Of a DNA stretch of 37,367 nucleotides, positions 1-7,336 are shown one piece after another (position 1 is the stretch's first letter; the number at the start of each line of letters is the position of its first letter). The stretch is from an uncultured Oscillospiraceae bacterium (GTDB taxonomy: Bacteria; Bacillota; Clostridia; Oscillospirales; Acutalibacteraceae): NCBI GenBank assembly GCA_900544375.1, contig UQUZ01000023.1, forward strand, positions 1 through 37,367. The letters are read 5' to 3'. A program made the translations under genes and the position numbers. The notes below the pieces were generated by a model. It did not search any database, had not been told where the DNA came from, and saw only the letters and a list, made by a program, of their open reading frames with translations.

Positions 1-33
1 GCGTTTCGCGCCGACAGGCATTTTTCCAATGCT
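1..33. repeat. 33-bp terminal direct repeat, left copy
   Basis: Bases 1-33 are identical to 37335-37367. The repeat contains two short inverted repeats, GGCG/CGCC (the first base of this one lies just outside the repeat in the right copy) and GCATT/AATGC. The exact length of 33 equals a common assembly k-mer, so a shared k-mer at contig ends is the simplest reading. A short interspersed genomic repeat is the alternative. Confidence 0.95.
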
Positions 34-51
34 TCAAACTTTGTTTGAAGC
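31..51. repeat. perfect 9-bp hairpin
   Basis: GCTTCAAAC and GTTTGAAGC flank a TTT loop. It lies downstream of the FtsX permease stop (156) on the minus strand but has no T-run on either side, so it is a poor intrinsic terminator. If the ends are joined it follows three further small hairpins from 37317-37366, giving four hairpins in tandem. Bases 52-155 hold nothing else that I recognise. Confidence 0.6.
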
Positions 52-155
52 TATTATACCACATCCCTCCCCCCTTCGGAACCTCTTTGACCAATTCCAC
101 ACGAAAACGAAGGGGGTCACGCCGCAGTTTAGCCGCAGCGCGTCCCAAAATTTCC

Positions 156-2810
156 TTATATATTTTCATTCTTAAGTGTATCAATCATATTCCCCTTTTT
201 CAGCTTAGCGCTCGCATAAAGCATCGTAAGCCCCACGATTGCCAGCACGCCCGCCACCACACAGAGCAGGGCAAGCCACGGCATCTGAAAGGGAATATCA
301 AAGCTCCTCCCAAGCGCCAGCTGGAGCAGAGCCATTATGACAAAGCTGAACGGTAAGCCATACAGCAGCGTTTTCAGGGCGTAGAACAGGCTCTCAAAGC
401 GGACCATCTTCCGGAAGCCCTTCGGCGTCATGCCGACCGATTGCAGCATGGCAAACTCACGCTGACGCAAGACCATGCTGGTAGAAATCGTATTAAACAT
501 ATTCGCCACACAGATGAGCGTGATCAGGGCGATAAAGCCGCCCGAAAAAACAGAGATGATTAGAATTACATGCTCAAACTCCTCCTGCGATTCCGCATAA
601 TCATTATAAACCACTTGTTCCGGGAGCCCCGGCGTATGATAGCCTTCAAGAATTTCACGCACCTTATCGGGGGCGTCCGTATCCAACCGAAGGGATGAAA
701 ATTCCTCCAGCATGGATTGCTTCTCCTCTCCACTGAGCTTTTCTGCATAGGCCGCGCGCATCGCGCGGCCCGTCTGCTCCGGCACGACGAGCATCACGCC
801 GAATGCATCTGACACGCCAAAGGGCTTTTGTGAAACGATATCTGCGATACGGATGGCTCCAAACGTCTGCTCGGCTTCTGCTTTTCCTGACAGCCGCGAC
901 AGCAAAACCCGGTCGCCGCGTTTCAATTCGAGCAGATCAAATGTTTTTATAATTCGCTCCTGCGTTTCTGCATCCTGCACCCGCCAGGTATCCCGGTTCA
1001 CCAAAATGGCCTTGCGCTCCTGTGGATTTTCATAATCTCCCAGATCCACATCAACTTCCTTCGCATAGGCTTTGAAAGAAGACTCCTCCAAAATTAGGAT
1101 GCTGATGGGCACGATATATTTTCCGCCCGCCTTTGAAAAGCCAGCCTGCGAGCAGAATTCCCGGTTCACATCCTCCTCTGGGAGTGCTGTTTGAAAGTTC
1201 ATGCTATCTTCAATGGTATACTTTGTTACCTGGCCTTCAGCCAGAATACGCTGAAATAGCTCCTTCTGCTGCGATTTCTCCAGGCCTCTGGGCATGACGA
1301 TCATATCGCAGGCATAACCCTCCTCCTCCAATCCGTAGGCTGTCACGGCCAATTGGATGCCGAAGGATACCGTCAAGAACAGCACGACACTCACCGTCAG
1401 GGAAAGGAGCGTCGTACGATAACGGCCACGGTTGCGTTTCAGGTTTTTCAGCGCAATCTCGCCTTCAAATCCGAAAAGCCGGCGCGTCAGGCGCGAGGTT
1501 TTCACCATTTTGCCGGAAAGCTTTACCTCTTTTGTCTGCCGAATCGCATCGATCGGCATCGTGCGAGAGGCTCGCCGGGCTGGCCGCCAGACAGAGAAAA
1601 AAATCACCAGCACGGACAACAACACAGACAGCAGAATCGACAGCGGCGAAGCCACCATGCGCACATCTACAATCAGACCGAGCGCATCCCTGAGCGCGGT
1701 GTTCATCAGGGCGAAGGTGACGCCGATCCCGCCCAGCCCGGCCAGCAACCCAGCCGGGATCGCAATGATTCCCAGCAGAAATCCCTCAAAATAGACTGAG
1801 CCGCGTTTTTGCCGCTTGGTAGCGCCCACACTTGCCAGCATCCCAAGATACCGGCTACGCTCCGCAACGGAGATGGAAAAGGCGTTGTAAATCAACATCA
1901 CCGAACCGGTGATAACCACCAGCAGCAGAATGCCTGCGAACAGGCTCACCGCGCTTTGCAGGGCGTCCCTGCTTGTCAGGCCGTAAAAGCGCAGCAGCGA
2001 GCCGTTGAATTGATATCCTTGTGCGCCGATCTTATCCGCCAGCTCCTCCACCTCCTGATAAATCGAACGGCGCACTGGGTCAAATACCAGAGCGGGATCG
2101 GCTAGTTCCCCCTCAGCGGCAAGAGAAGCCGCGTCACAATAGCCGATGATCGGAAACGCGCTGGCCATTTCGTTATCATATTTTCCCGAAGCGCCCTTCA
2201 GGATGCCGGTGATTGTATAAGTCCTTTCCCCTCTCGGCTCAAAGCGCTCCGCTAGAGAACCATCTGTGTTTCTCACAGGATAATCCCCTGTGCTTAGCCG
2301 TTTCTCACTCCCGGAGCCGCCTGGATCGCCAATCCGATAGCCAAGCTGAAACGTAACGGTATCGCCGATTTGCAGCTTTGCCCCAGCGTTGAGTGCATCC
2401 TGGGAGATTGCGGCCTCTCCCGCTCGCTGCGGCAGCCGCCCCGATGCCAGCGTTTGATTGAGGTGTGTAAAAGCCGGTGTATTATATTCTTCAATATAGA
2501 AAAACGGCTTATCCGGATTTTTTGATTCTATAAATTTTGTAAAACCAATATTCCGCGTCAACAGAACAGCTTTCACATTTTCCGCCTGCTCCGCCTGGGC
2601 CAGCTTCTCCGGCTCCACGCCGTTGAGGCTCGCATGCCACTCGCCGGATTTTGCAATCGTATCACGCTGCATCAGATCCATAAACGAAAAGAAGATCGTT
2701 GAGATCGCCGTGAGCATCGCGACAGAAAGAATGATCCCAATGATTGTCACCAACGTGCGCCGCTTATTCAGCCTCAGGCAGCGTAGGGTGAGCCGGTTGA
2801 CAATATTCAT
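156..2810 (-). CDS. ABC transporter permease, FtsX/MacB-like, 884 aa
   Basis: This is a membrane subunit of an FtsX-type ABC exporter. Such proteins move lipids, peptides or antibiotics from the membrane rather than importing solutes. Predicted order: one membrane helix at about 20-41, a large extracellular domain to about 285, three helices (about 287-310, 342-370, 388-407), then a second half that starts with a helix at 467-488 and ends with three more near 750-870. The FtsX cytosolic loop is present twice, around RYLGMLASVGATK (about 320) and again as EFAMLQSVGMTPK near the C-terminus, so both halves carry an FtsX domain. The start ATG overlaps the ATPase stop by four bases (ATGA), which shows translational coupling. 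The substrate cannot be read from sequence. No two-component genes of the BceRS type lie next to it. Confidence 0.9.
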   Translation of the reverse strand: MNIVNRLTLRCLRLNKRRTLVTIIGIILSVAMLTAISTIFFSFMDLMQRDTIAKSGEWHASLNGVEPEKLAQAEQAENVKAVLLTRNIGFTKFIESKNPDKPFFYIEEYNTPAFTHLNQTLASGRLPQRAGEAAISQDALNAGAKLQIGDTVTFQLGYRIGDPGGSGSEKRLSTGDYPVRNTDGSLAERFEPRGERTYTITGILKGASGKYDNEMASAFPIIGYCDAASLAAEGELADPALVFDPVRRSIYQEVEELADKIGAQGYQFNGSLLRFYGLTSRDALQSAVSLFAGILLLVVITGSVMLIYNAFSISVAERSRYLGMLASVGATKRQKRGSVYFEGFLLGIIAIPAGLLAGLGGIGVTFALMNTALRDALGLIVDVRMVASPLSILLSVLLSVLVIFFSVWRPARRASRTMPIDAIRQTKEVKLSGKMVKTSRLTRRLFGFEGEIALKNLKRNRGRYRTTLLSLTVSVVLFLTVSFGIQLAVTAYGLEEEGYACDMIVMPRGLEKSQQKELFQRILAEGQVTKYTIEDSMNFQTALPEEDVNREFCSQAGFSKAGGKYIVPISILILEESSFKAYAKEVDVDLGDYENPQERKAILVNRDTWRVQDAETQERIIKTFDLLELKRGDRVLLSRLSGKAEAEQTFGAIRIADIVSQKPFGVSDAFGVMLVVPEQTGRAMRAAYAEKLSGEEKQSMLEEFSSLRLDTDAPDKVREILEGYHTPGLPEQVVYNDYAESQEEFEHVILIISVFSGGFIALITLICVANMFNTISTSMVLRQREFAMLQSVGMTPKGFRKMVRFESLFYALKTLLYGLPFSFVIMALLQLALGRSFDIPFQMPWLALLCVVAGVLAIVGLTMLYASAKLKKGNMIDTLKNENI

Positions 2811-3520
2811 TGCGCTTTCCCCTCCCCTCCGGGGCAGGAGCGCAGCGTCTCATCCCGCATGATCCTGCCATCCTCCACGACAAGGATTCGATCTGCCTGC
2901 AAGGCGATATTTTCATCATGCGTGATGACCAGCAGCGTTTGGCTATGCTGCCGATTGAACATCTTTAACAGCTCGATGATCTCCGCGCTGTTTTGTCGAT
3001 CCAGGTTTCCCGTCGGCTCATCCGCGAGGATCAACGCGGGGTGCGTAATCAGCGCGCGCCCGATGGACACGCGCTGCTGCTGCCCGCCGGAAAGCTGATT
3101 AGGCAGGTAGCCCAACCGGTCGGTAAGCCCGAGCGAGCTCACCAGATCGGAAAGCGATTTCTCATCTACCTCTCGCCCGTCGAGCAGGAGCGGAAGCGTA
3201 ATGTTCTCTTTTATATTCAAAACAGGGATCAGATTGTAAAACTGATAGATCAGCCCGATCTGCCGCCTGCGGAAAATGGCAAGCTCTGTTTCATCCAGTG
3301 TGCCGATCTCCGTACCATCGACGAACACTTTGCCCGAAGTTGGGCTGTCCACGCCGCCAAGAATGTGCATTAATGTTGATTTACCGGAGCCTGAAGGGCC
3401 GACGATCGCAACGAATTCGCCTTTTTCTACCGTGAACGATACGTCGTCCAGCGCATGCACAGCGGTATCTCCGCTGCCATAGATTTTGTTCAGGTGCTCT
3501 ACGCGCAAAATTTCCATCAT
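2807..3520 (-). CDS. ABC transporter ATPase, MacB/LolD-like
   Basis: This is the nucleotide-binding subunit that drives the FtsX permease encoded just downstream. With the start at 3520 the protein has 237 aa. Walker A GPSGSGKST is at 41-49, the Q-loop glutamine near 93, signature LSGGQQQR at 143-150 and Walker B LILADEPT at 163-170, followed by the D-loop and a switch histidine (VITHDE). The length and motifs are those of the MacB/LolD/SalX group. I chose the ATG at 3520 because AGGAGG (3529-3534) sits eight bases upstream. An upstream in-frame ATG at 3559 would add 13 residues but has no such site. Its leader has a large inverted repeat (3579-3639). Confidence 0.92.
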   Translation of the reverse strand: MMEILRVEHLNKIYGSGDTAVHALDDVSFTVEKGEFVAIVGPSGSGKSTLMHILGGVDSPTSGKVFVDGTEIGTLDETELAIFRRRQIGLIYQFYNLIPVLNIKENITLPLLLDGREVDEKSLSDLVSSLGLTDRLGYLPNQLSGGQQQRVSIGRALITHPALILADEPTGNLDRQNSAEIIELLKMFNRQHSQTLLVITHDENIALQADRILVVEDGRIMRDETLRSCPGGEGKAQ

Positions 3521-3578
3521 GATATCTTTCCTCCTACTCTGCTCCACTTTTTTCAGCATAAAAAACGTTCACTTCGAT

Positions 3579-3639
3579 TGGGGAAGGGCAGAGTTGATAT
3601 ATTCGTGTTTCAACCCAAGGCGAACGATTCCCTTCCCCA
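3579..3639 (-). promoter_or_regulatory. structured 5' leader of the FtsX-ABC operon
   Basis: A perfect 10-bp inverted repeat, TGGGGAAGGG (3579-3588) with CCCTTCCCCA (3630-3639), encloses a second pair GTTGA/TCAAC. It lies about 45-60 bases before the ATPase ribosome site, on the transcribed side. A possible -10 (TATACT on the minus strand, 3654-3659) lies just upstream, without a convincing -35. No known riboswitch consensus fits. It may attenuate or stabilise the transcript. Confidence 0.45.
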
Positions 3640-3705
3640 TCTGCTTTGCCTTCAGTATAAAGGCGCAAGGTGAATATCCGGTGACCGGCGGATGACAATT
3701 TCGTC

Positions 3706-3760
3706 ACAAAACAAAAAGGACTCCATGCAAAACGCCCCGCACTTTGCATGAGTCCCTTTT
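3706..3760 (-). terminator. intrinsic terminator of the DRTGG/hydrogenase operon
   Basis: On the minus strand an 18-bp imperfect stem (3743-3760 with 3714-3731) is followed by TTTTTGTTTTG. It lies 50 bases after the stop of the last DRTGG gene and separates that operon from the FtsX transporter. A short palindrome, TGAC-N6-GTCA, immediately follows at about 3693-3706 and could be an operator. Confidence 0.88.
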
Positions 3761-3810
3761 GCCCCGTTTTCGGCATATTCTTACGCGGCAAACCCGTGTT
3801 TGCCGTTTCG

Positions 3811-4149
3811 TCAGATCAGAACAGATAACCGGGAGGCGAGCCGGTAAGCATTCTCCTCACTCACCAACACGGCAATCCCTTTTTCTTGTGCACGCGCGCG
3901 CGCGTCCTCATCGAGCGGCGCATCCTCGCACAACACGATGCAGGCCACGTCCGCAAGCATCGCCACGGCAATGGAATTGACATTGCCCATTACGGTGAAC
4001 CACACGTCGCCACTCTGCGCGCGGGACATCACCCAACTGAGCAAGTCGCCGCAGTAGCCGCCCGCCACCTCGCGGGAAAGCGCCTCCCCACCCACGGCCA
4101 CACGCAGCTCCAGGCGCTGTGCAAGCTCTTCTACCGTCATTTTCTCCAC
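3811..4149 (-). CDS. DRTGG-domain protein, second copy
   Basis: This 112-aa protein fits the stand-alone DRTGG domain, the fold found between the CBS and catalytic parts of some pyrophosphatases and in BioD/Pta-like proteins. It is thought to bind ligands or mediate contacts. The sequence is compact and soluble, with an alternating strand/helix pattern (VWFTVMGNVN, CIVLCEDAPLDEDA, IAVLVSEENAYRLA) and no cysteine cluster. The start may be the second methionine (MTVEEL), three codons in. It is the last gene of a four-gene minus-strand operon that begins with a diverged paralogue at 6068-6418. DRTGG genes next to an [FeFe]-hydrogenase-like protein and a small ATPase recur in Clostridia and Thermotogae. 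Their exact role is unsettled. Confidence 0.8.
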   Translation of the reverse strand: MEKMTVEELAQRLELRVAVGGEALSREVAGGYCGDLLSWVMSRAQSGDVWFTVMGNVNSIAVAMLADVACIVLCEDAPLDEDARARAQEKGIAVLVSEENAYRLASRLSVLI

Positions 4150-4188
4150 ATCCTTCCGGCCAGGTTTTTAGCTGATTTCAGTAGGATT

Positions 4189-5496
4189 CTAATCCGTATC
4201 TCTCTCTTCCTTCTTGCGGAAGGGGGCAGGTATGTAGTTCTCAAATTCTGTGGATTTCGCCTGCTTGCTCATGAAGAACACACAATCCTGCTCGCTGGCC
4301 ATGCCCCGCACGATATCCTCTGCGAGTGCCCGGCAGGAAGGCGCGCCGCAGGTGCCGCAATCCAACCCCGGTAGCCGCTCGTGCAATTCGTTTAATTCAT
4401 TCATGCGCTTCATCGCATCAATTACGTTATCCGCCAGCTTCAAAACAGAGCTCGCCTCCAGCGGGCGCTGCCAATACATCTCCCGCGGAATTTCGTCATC
4501 CTCCAAATGATTGCAGGAAACGGGCAGGTAGCGCCGGAGCCTTTGCAGCCGCGCGCGGGCGACAAATGGGTTTTCCACCGTGAGCACGCCGCCAACGCAG
4601 CCGCCTGTGCAGGCGTTAAGCTCAATAAAATCGATATCGTTAAGCTTTTCATCCTCCAGCTCTTCAAGCACTTTGATCACATTCTCCGTGCCGTCCGCAG
4701 CAAGGTAACGGTCGCGCAGGAGCGCCGCAGATTCCCCGCCGCTGCCGGCCCAGCTCACGCCGATGAGCCCCGACTGACGCATATTCTCTGGCGATTTGAC
4801 CTTATCCATCTGCTGGAACAGGACAGGGTATACGTTTTTGATCGCCACCACGCCATCCACATTGGATTTCTCCAGCCCCAGCGGTTGCTTGACCGCCGTG
4901 TTTTTCGCCGGGCAGGGCGTCAGGAAAAAGATGCCGATCTCCGATGGAGCAAGCCCCGTTTTCTCCACCGCCTCAATGCGGGCGAGCCTTGCCGCCTCCT
5001 CCATTGGGGAATTCAGATCGAGCAGATGATCGATCAGCTTCGGGAATCGGACGCGGATGAGCCTGCACACCGCCGGGCAAGCAGAGGAAATGACGGGCTT
5101 TTTCAGCTTTCCGCTCTCCATCAGAATCCTGGTGGCGCTGCTGACGAGCTCCGCCCCGCGGGACACCTCAAACGCATCGTCAAAGCCCATCGATTTCAAT
5201 GCAGTCAGCACATAATCCACATCGTCCAGATTATTAAACTGGCCGTACAGCGTTGGCGCAGGCAGCGCGACACGGTATTTATAATCCAGTATTTTATTGA
5301 AGGAATCGCACTCCGCATATTTCGCGTGGTGCGGGCAGATTCGGATGCATTCGCCGCAATCGATGCAGCGCTCGGAAATAATGTGCGCCTTCCCATTACG
5401 CACACGGATTGCTTCGGTGGGGCACCGCTTGATGCAATTGGTGCAGCCCTCGCATTTTTCCTCATCCAGACGCACCGAATGGAAAAAAGCCTCCAT
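4189..5496 (-). CDS. [FeFe]-hydrogenase-like iron-sulfur protein, 435 aa
   Basis: Domain order: a two-cluster ferredoxin (C15, C18, C21, C25 and C44, C47, C50, C54), an [FeFe]-hydrogenase catalytic-type domain (about 75-330), and a C-terminal 4Fe-4S domain (C380, C383, C388, C405). The four H-cluster cysteines are present: C140 (SSACP), C195 (TPCPAK), C296 and C300 (NACTGGCVGG). Two catalytic features differ from the prototype. The proton-relay cysteine of TSCCP is alanine (A139), and the glutamate three residues after the conserved lysine of L2 is alanine (A201). That suggests a slow or sensory enzyme rather than a bulk H2 producer, as proposed for putative sensory [FeFe] hydrogenases. No PAS domain or HydB/HydC partners are seen. 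The neighbours are an RsbW-like ATPase and DRTGG proteins, which fits a signalling role. No HydEFG maturases lie in the window. Confidence 0.88.
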   Translation of the reverse strand: MEAFFHSVRLDEEKCEGCTNCIKRCPTEAIRVRNGKAHIISERCIDCGECIRICPHHAKYAECDSFNKILDYKYRVALPAPTLYGQFNNLDDVDYVLTALKSMGFDDAFEVSRGAELVSSATRILMESGKLKKPVISSACPAVCRLIRVRFPKLIDHLLDLNSPMEEAARLARIEAVEKTGLAPSEIGIFFLTPCPAKNTAVKQPLGLEKSNVDGVVAIKNVYPVLFQQMDKVKSPENMRQSGLIGVSWAGSGGESAALLRDRYLAADGTENVIKVLEELEDEKLNDIDFIELNACTGGCVGGVLTVENPFVARARLQRLRRYLPVSCNHLEDDEIPREMYWQRPLEASSVLKLADNVIDAMKRMNELNELHERLPGLDCGTCGAPSCRALAEDIVRGMASEQDCVFFMSKQAKSTEFENYIPAPFRKKEERDTD

Positions 5497-5565
5497 TTGT
5501 CGTCACCTCTTCCCCGTGGGGCAAAGCCCATCGGGCCCTTTCTCACAGCCTGACAGCATCATTGT

Positions 5566-6003
5566 TCAGGCCGACGGCTGGTTTTGGGTATAGACTTTCA
5601 GGCGCATGGTAGTGCCAACGTCAATCTCCGTTTCAATCACCATTTCGTCCGTATATTTTTTAATATTGGGGAGCCCCATCCCCGCGCCGAAGCCAAGGGA
5701 ACGCACCTGATCCGGCGCGGTAGAATAGCCCGCCTTCATGGCAAGCTCCACATCCTTAATACCGGGGCCGTGATCGGCAAGCACCATCTGGATGCAATCC
5801 GGTGAAATCTCCACATCGATCTCCCCGCCGCCGGCATGGATGACCATGTTGATCTCCCCCTCATACATGGCGATGGAGACGTTGCGCACAACATCCGGAT
5901 CAAACCCCAGCTCCTTGAGCACGCGCTTGACATCGCCGGAAGCCTCCCCCGCGCGGGTGAAGTCATCTCCCGACACCTCATAATGCAGTTTTACGCTGTC
6001 CAT
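5566..6003 (-). CDS. RsbW/SpoIIAB-like ATP-binding protein
   Basis: This 145-aa protein is a single GHKL ATPase domain without sensor or dimerisation domains. The N-box runs from 41 to 60 with E48 and N52, the G1 box is DHGPG at 77-81, and the G2 box is GFGAGMG at 104-110, followed by LPNIKKYTDE and a terminal GTTMRL strand. The layout matches anti-sigma/serine kinases such as RsbW and SpoIIAB. No anti-anti-sigma factor or sigma gene lies beside it. Its partner is more likely one of the DRTGG proteins or the hydrogenase-like protein. The gene sits 69 bases before the hydrogenase-like gene in the same operon. The product is soluble. Confidence 0.87.
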   Translation of the reverse strand: MDSVKLHYEVSGDDFTRAGEASGDVKRVLKELGFDPDVVRNVSIAMYEGEINMVIHAGGGEIDVEISPDCIQMVLADHGPGIKDVELAMKAGYSTAPDQVRSLGFGAGMGLPNIKKYTDEMVIETEIDVGTTMRLKVYTQNQPSA

Positions 6004-6067
6004 TCTCTATGACCATCCTTTTCGCAGTTATCACCTGACTGAGTTTCTCCCCCACTGCTGCATTCCA

Positions 6068-6418
6068 TCAGGCACCGCTGCGGCCGCGCAGGCCGTTTGC
6101 ATAGAGCATCCCACAGGAGGTAAACATTTCGTATTCCGTAGAGAGTAGCACCATACCGCGCTCTGCTGCCAAGGCCTTCATATCCTCATCCGGCTGCTTG
6201 CCGCGCACAAAAACGATGCACTGCATATCCATCATCTCCGCCGTACGGATTACCTGAGGATTGACTAGCCCCGTGAGCAGAACTGCCTGCTCCTTGACAA
6301 ATGCGAGCACATCGCTCATCATATCGCTCCCGCAGGCGGTGTGCACCTCCCGCTCCAATAAGCTTTCACCGCATAGGACCTGTGCGTCTAAAAGTTCCTT
6401 AATTTTTTGCACTGTCAT
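6068..6418 (-). CDS. DRTGG-domain protein, first copy
   Basis: A 116-aa stand-alone DRTGG domain, a diverged paralogue of the product of 3811-4149. Shared landmarks are an N-terminal V-x-ELLDAQVLCGE-type segment, a central MSDVLAFVKEQAVLLTGLVNP stretch equivalent to the WVMSRAQ/VWFTVMGNVN part of the other copy, and a C-terminal CIVFVRGKQPDEDM block. It is the first gene of the operon. The start is the ATG at 6418, seven bases after GGAGGG, and about 40 bases downstream of a near-consensus SigA promoter. The ligand is unknown. Confidence 0.8.
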   Translation of the reverse strand: MTVQKIKELLDAQVLCGESLLEREVHTACGSDMMSDVLAFVKEQAVLLTGLVNPQVIRTAEMMDMQCIVFVRGKQPDEDMKALAAERGMVLLSTEYEMFTSCGMLYANGLRGRSGA

Positions 6419-6456
6419 GGAAAGCCCTCCCGATCGATCGATTAGATTCTGGATTC

Positions 6457-6485
6457 AGTATACAGGATTCCTGCTTTTTTTTCAA
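6457..6485 (-). promoter_or_regulatory. SigA-type promoter of the DRTGG/hydrogenase operon
   Basis: On the minus strand TTGAAA (6485-6480) and TATACT (6462-6457) are separated by exactly 17 bases. The 5' untranslated region would be about 30 bases. Confidence 0.85.
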
Positions 6486-6527
6486 CTGCTTACACAAGCA
6501 TCCGTGCGCAAGGGTGAACATTGCCGT

Positions 6528-6595
6528 CAGGGCGCGCCCAGACGCACGCTGGCTGCGTTCTCGGGCTCGACTGACGTCAGCCAGCCGTCGCCCTG
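6528..6595. repeat. nested inverted repeat
   Basis: CAGGGCG (6528-6534) pairs with CGCCCTG (6589-6595), and inside it GCTGGCTG (6548-6555) pairs with CAGCCAGC (6578-6585). The two-tier, GC-rich arrangement is unlikely by chance. Confidence 0.65.
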
Positions 6596-6641
6596 CGGCC
6601 TTATCATTCCGCGCCTGGGACGCCTTGGCGGTGCTTCGCAG

Positions 6642-6711
6642 TTTTCAGCCCGTGGCCGTAATCTCTGGCAAGGAGGATAACGCAGCCAGGGATGCGGTCA
6701 CGGGCTGAAAA
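6642..6711. repeat. long imperfect hairpin
   Basis: A perfect 13-bp outer arm, TTTTCAGCCCGTG (6642-6654) with CACGGGCTGAAAA (6699-6711), is extended inward by CCG/CGG, ATC/GAT and CTGGC/GCCAG. The apical loop contains AAGGAGG, a ribosome-site-like sequence, but no open frame follows it. Confidence 0.65.
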
Positions 6712-6962
6712 CCAATGTGTCCCCCCGTAAACTGATGCAACTGTCGTATCATAAAACCAACCTGTTATTACAAGGGCGGATATGAACGAATGAGGCATGG
6801 ATAACATTAAAGATATCTAATCCGGGGGAAAGGCCTCGCTATTTCTCGGTTCGTTTCTCCCGACCCATTCCGCCAAAATACTTCTCCGCTCAAAATTTCT
6901 ATATTTTATTACGAAGCGAAGCGAGTAACAAAACAAAGCCGACTGTAACCTCATGGAACAAA

Positions 6963-7008
6963 GGGATACGCGCTGTTCATGTCAGCAAATGGTTATCGGC
7001 TATTTTTT
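6963..7008 (+). repeat. diverged 46-bp direct repeat, copy A
   Basis: This copy matches 7165-7210 at 30 of 46 positions without gaps. Both begin with GGGATAC and end with CGGCTATTTTTT. The conserved ends with a variable middle suggest a repeated structural unit rather than a recent duplication. Confidence 0.5.
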
Positions 7009-7075
7009 ATTACGCCGCAGGGGCGAACTGCGTTCGAGGCGAACACAGTTCGCCCGCAGGCCCGGGTAATAATAT
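7006..7075. repeat. long palindrome
   Basis: GGGCGAACTG (7021-7030) pairs with CAGTTCGCCC (7046-7055), and GTTC with GAAC inside it. The outer flanks ATTAC and GTAAT extend the stem. It lies between the two copies of the 46-bp repeat. Confidence 0.6.
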
Positions 7076-7164
7076 GTGTTTATACAAGGGTCAAATACGG
7101 CGGTTCCCGCATCAACCGCAGGCCCATTTCCAAAACAAATCTGGCCAAAAGCACGCGGATCACA

Positions 7165-7210
7165 GGGATACACATTGTTGACCAACGCAGAAAACCACCG
7201 GCTATTTTTT
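7165..7210 (+). repeat. diverged 46-bp direct repeat, copy B
   Basis: Second copy of the unit at 6963-7008. The copies are 202 bp apart, with the palindrome at 7006-7075 between them. Confidence 0.5.
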
Positions 7211-7234
7211 CATATACGCTCTGGGCATAGTAAC

Positions 7235-7277
7235 GGCCCCCTGCCGTAGTTCCATTCTACAACAGGAGGCCCTTTTT
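7235..7277 (+). terminator. terminator-like hairpin, plus strand
   Basis: GGCCCCCTG (7235-7243) pairs with CAGGAGGCC (7263-7271), one G-U included, with an inner GTAG/CTAC pair. The arm is followed by CTTTTT. The T-run is only on the plus strand, although the nearest gene (GH13) runs on the minus strand. It would therefore end a plus-strand transcript that has no identified gene. Confidence 0.6.
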
Positions 7278-7336
7278 CACTGCTCGTTTTCCGGGGTATT
7301 GGCCAGACATTATACACCAGCCTCGCTTATCACTCA

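Larger units (their letters stand above)
6486..7336. other. non-coding structured region, about 850 bp
   Basis: No plausible gene is seen on either strand. The stretch contains a nested hairpin at 6528-6595, a long imperfect hairpin at 6642-6711, a long hairpin at about 7006-7075, a spaced direct repeat (6963-7008 and 7165-7210) and a plus-strand terminator-like hairpin at 7235-7277. It could encode a structured RNA read on the plus strand, or be a graveyard of small palindromic elements. I found no convincing plus-strand promoter and no motif of RNase P, tmRNA, SRP or 6S RNA. Confidence 0.5.

Noticed and set aside
4507..5553. 348-codon open frame on the plus strand antisense to the hydrogenase-like gene
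   Set aside because: The opposite strand encodes a protein with clear ferredoxin and H-cluster motifs. The antisense translation has no recognisable domain and no ribosome site, as is common opposite GC-rich genes.
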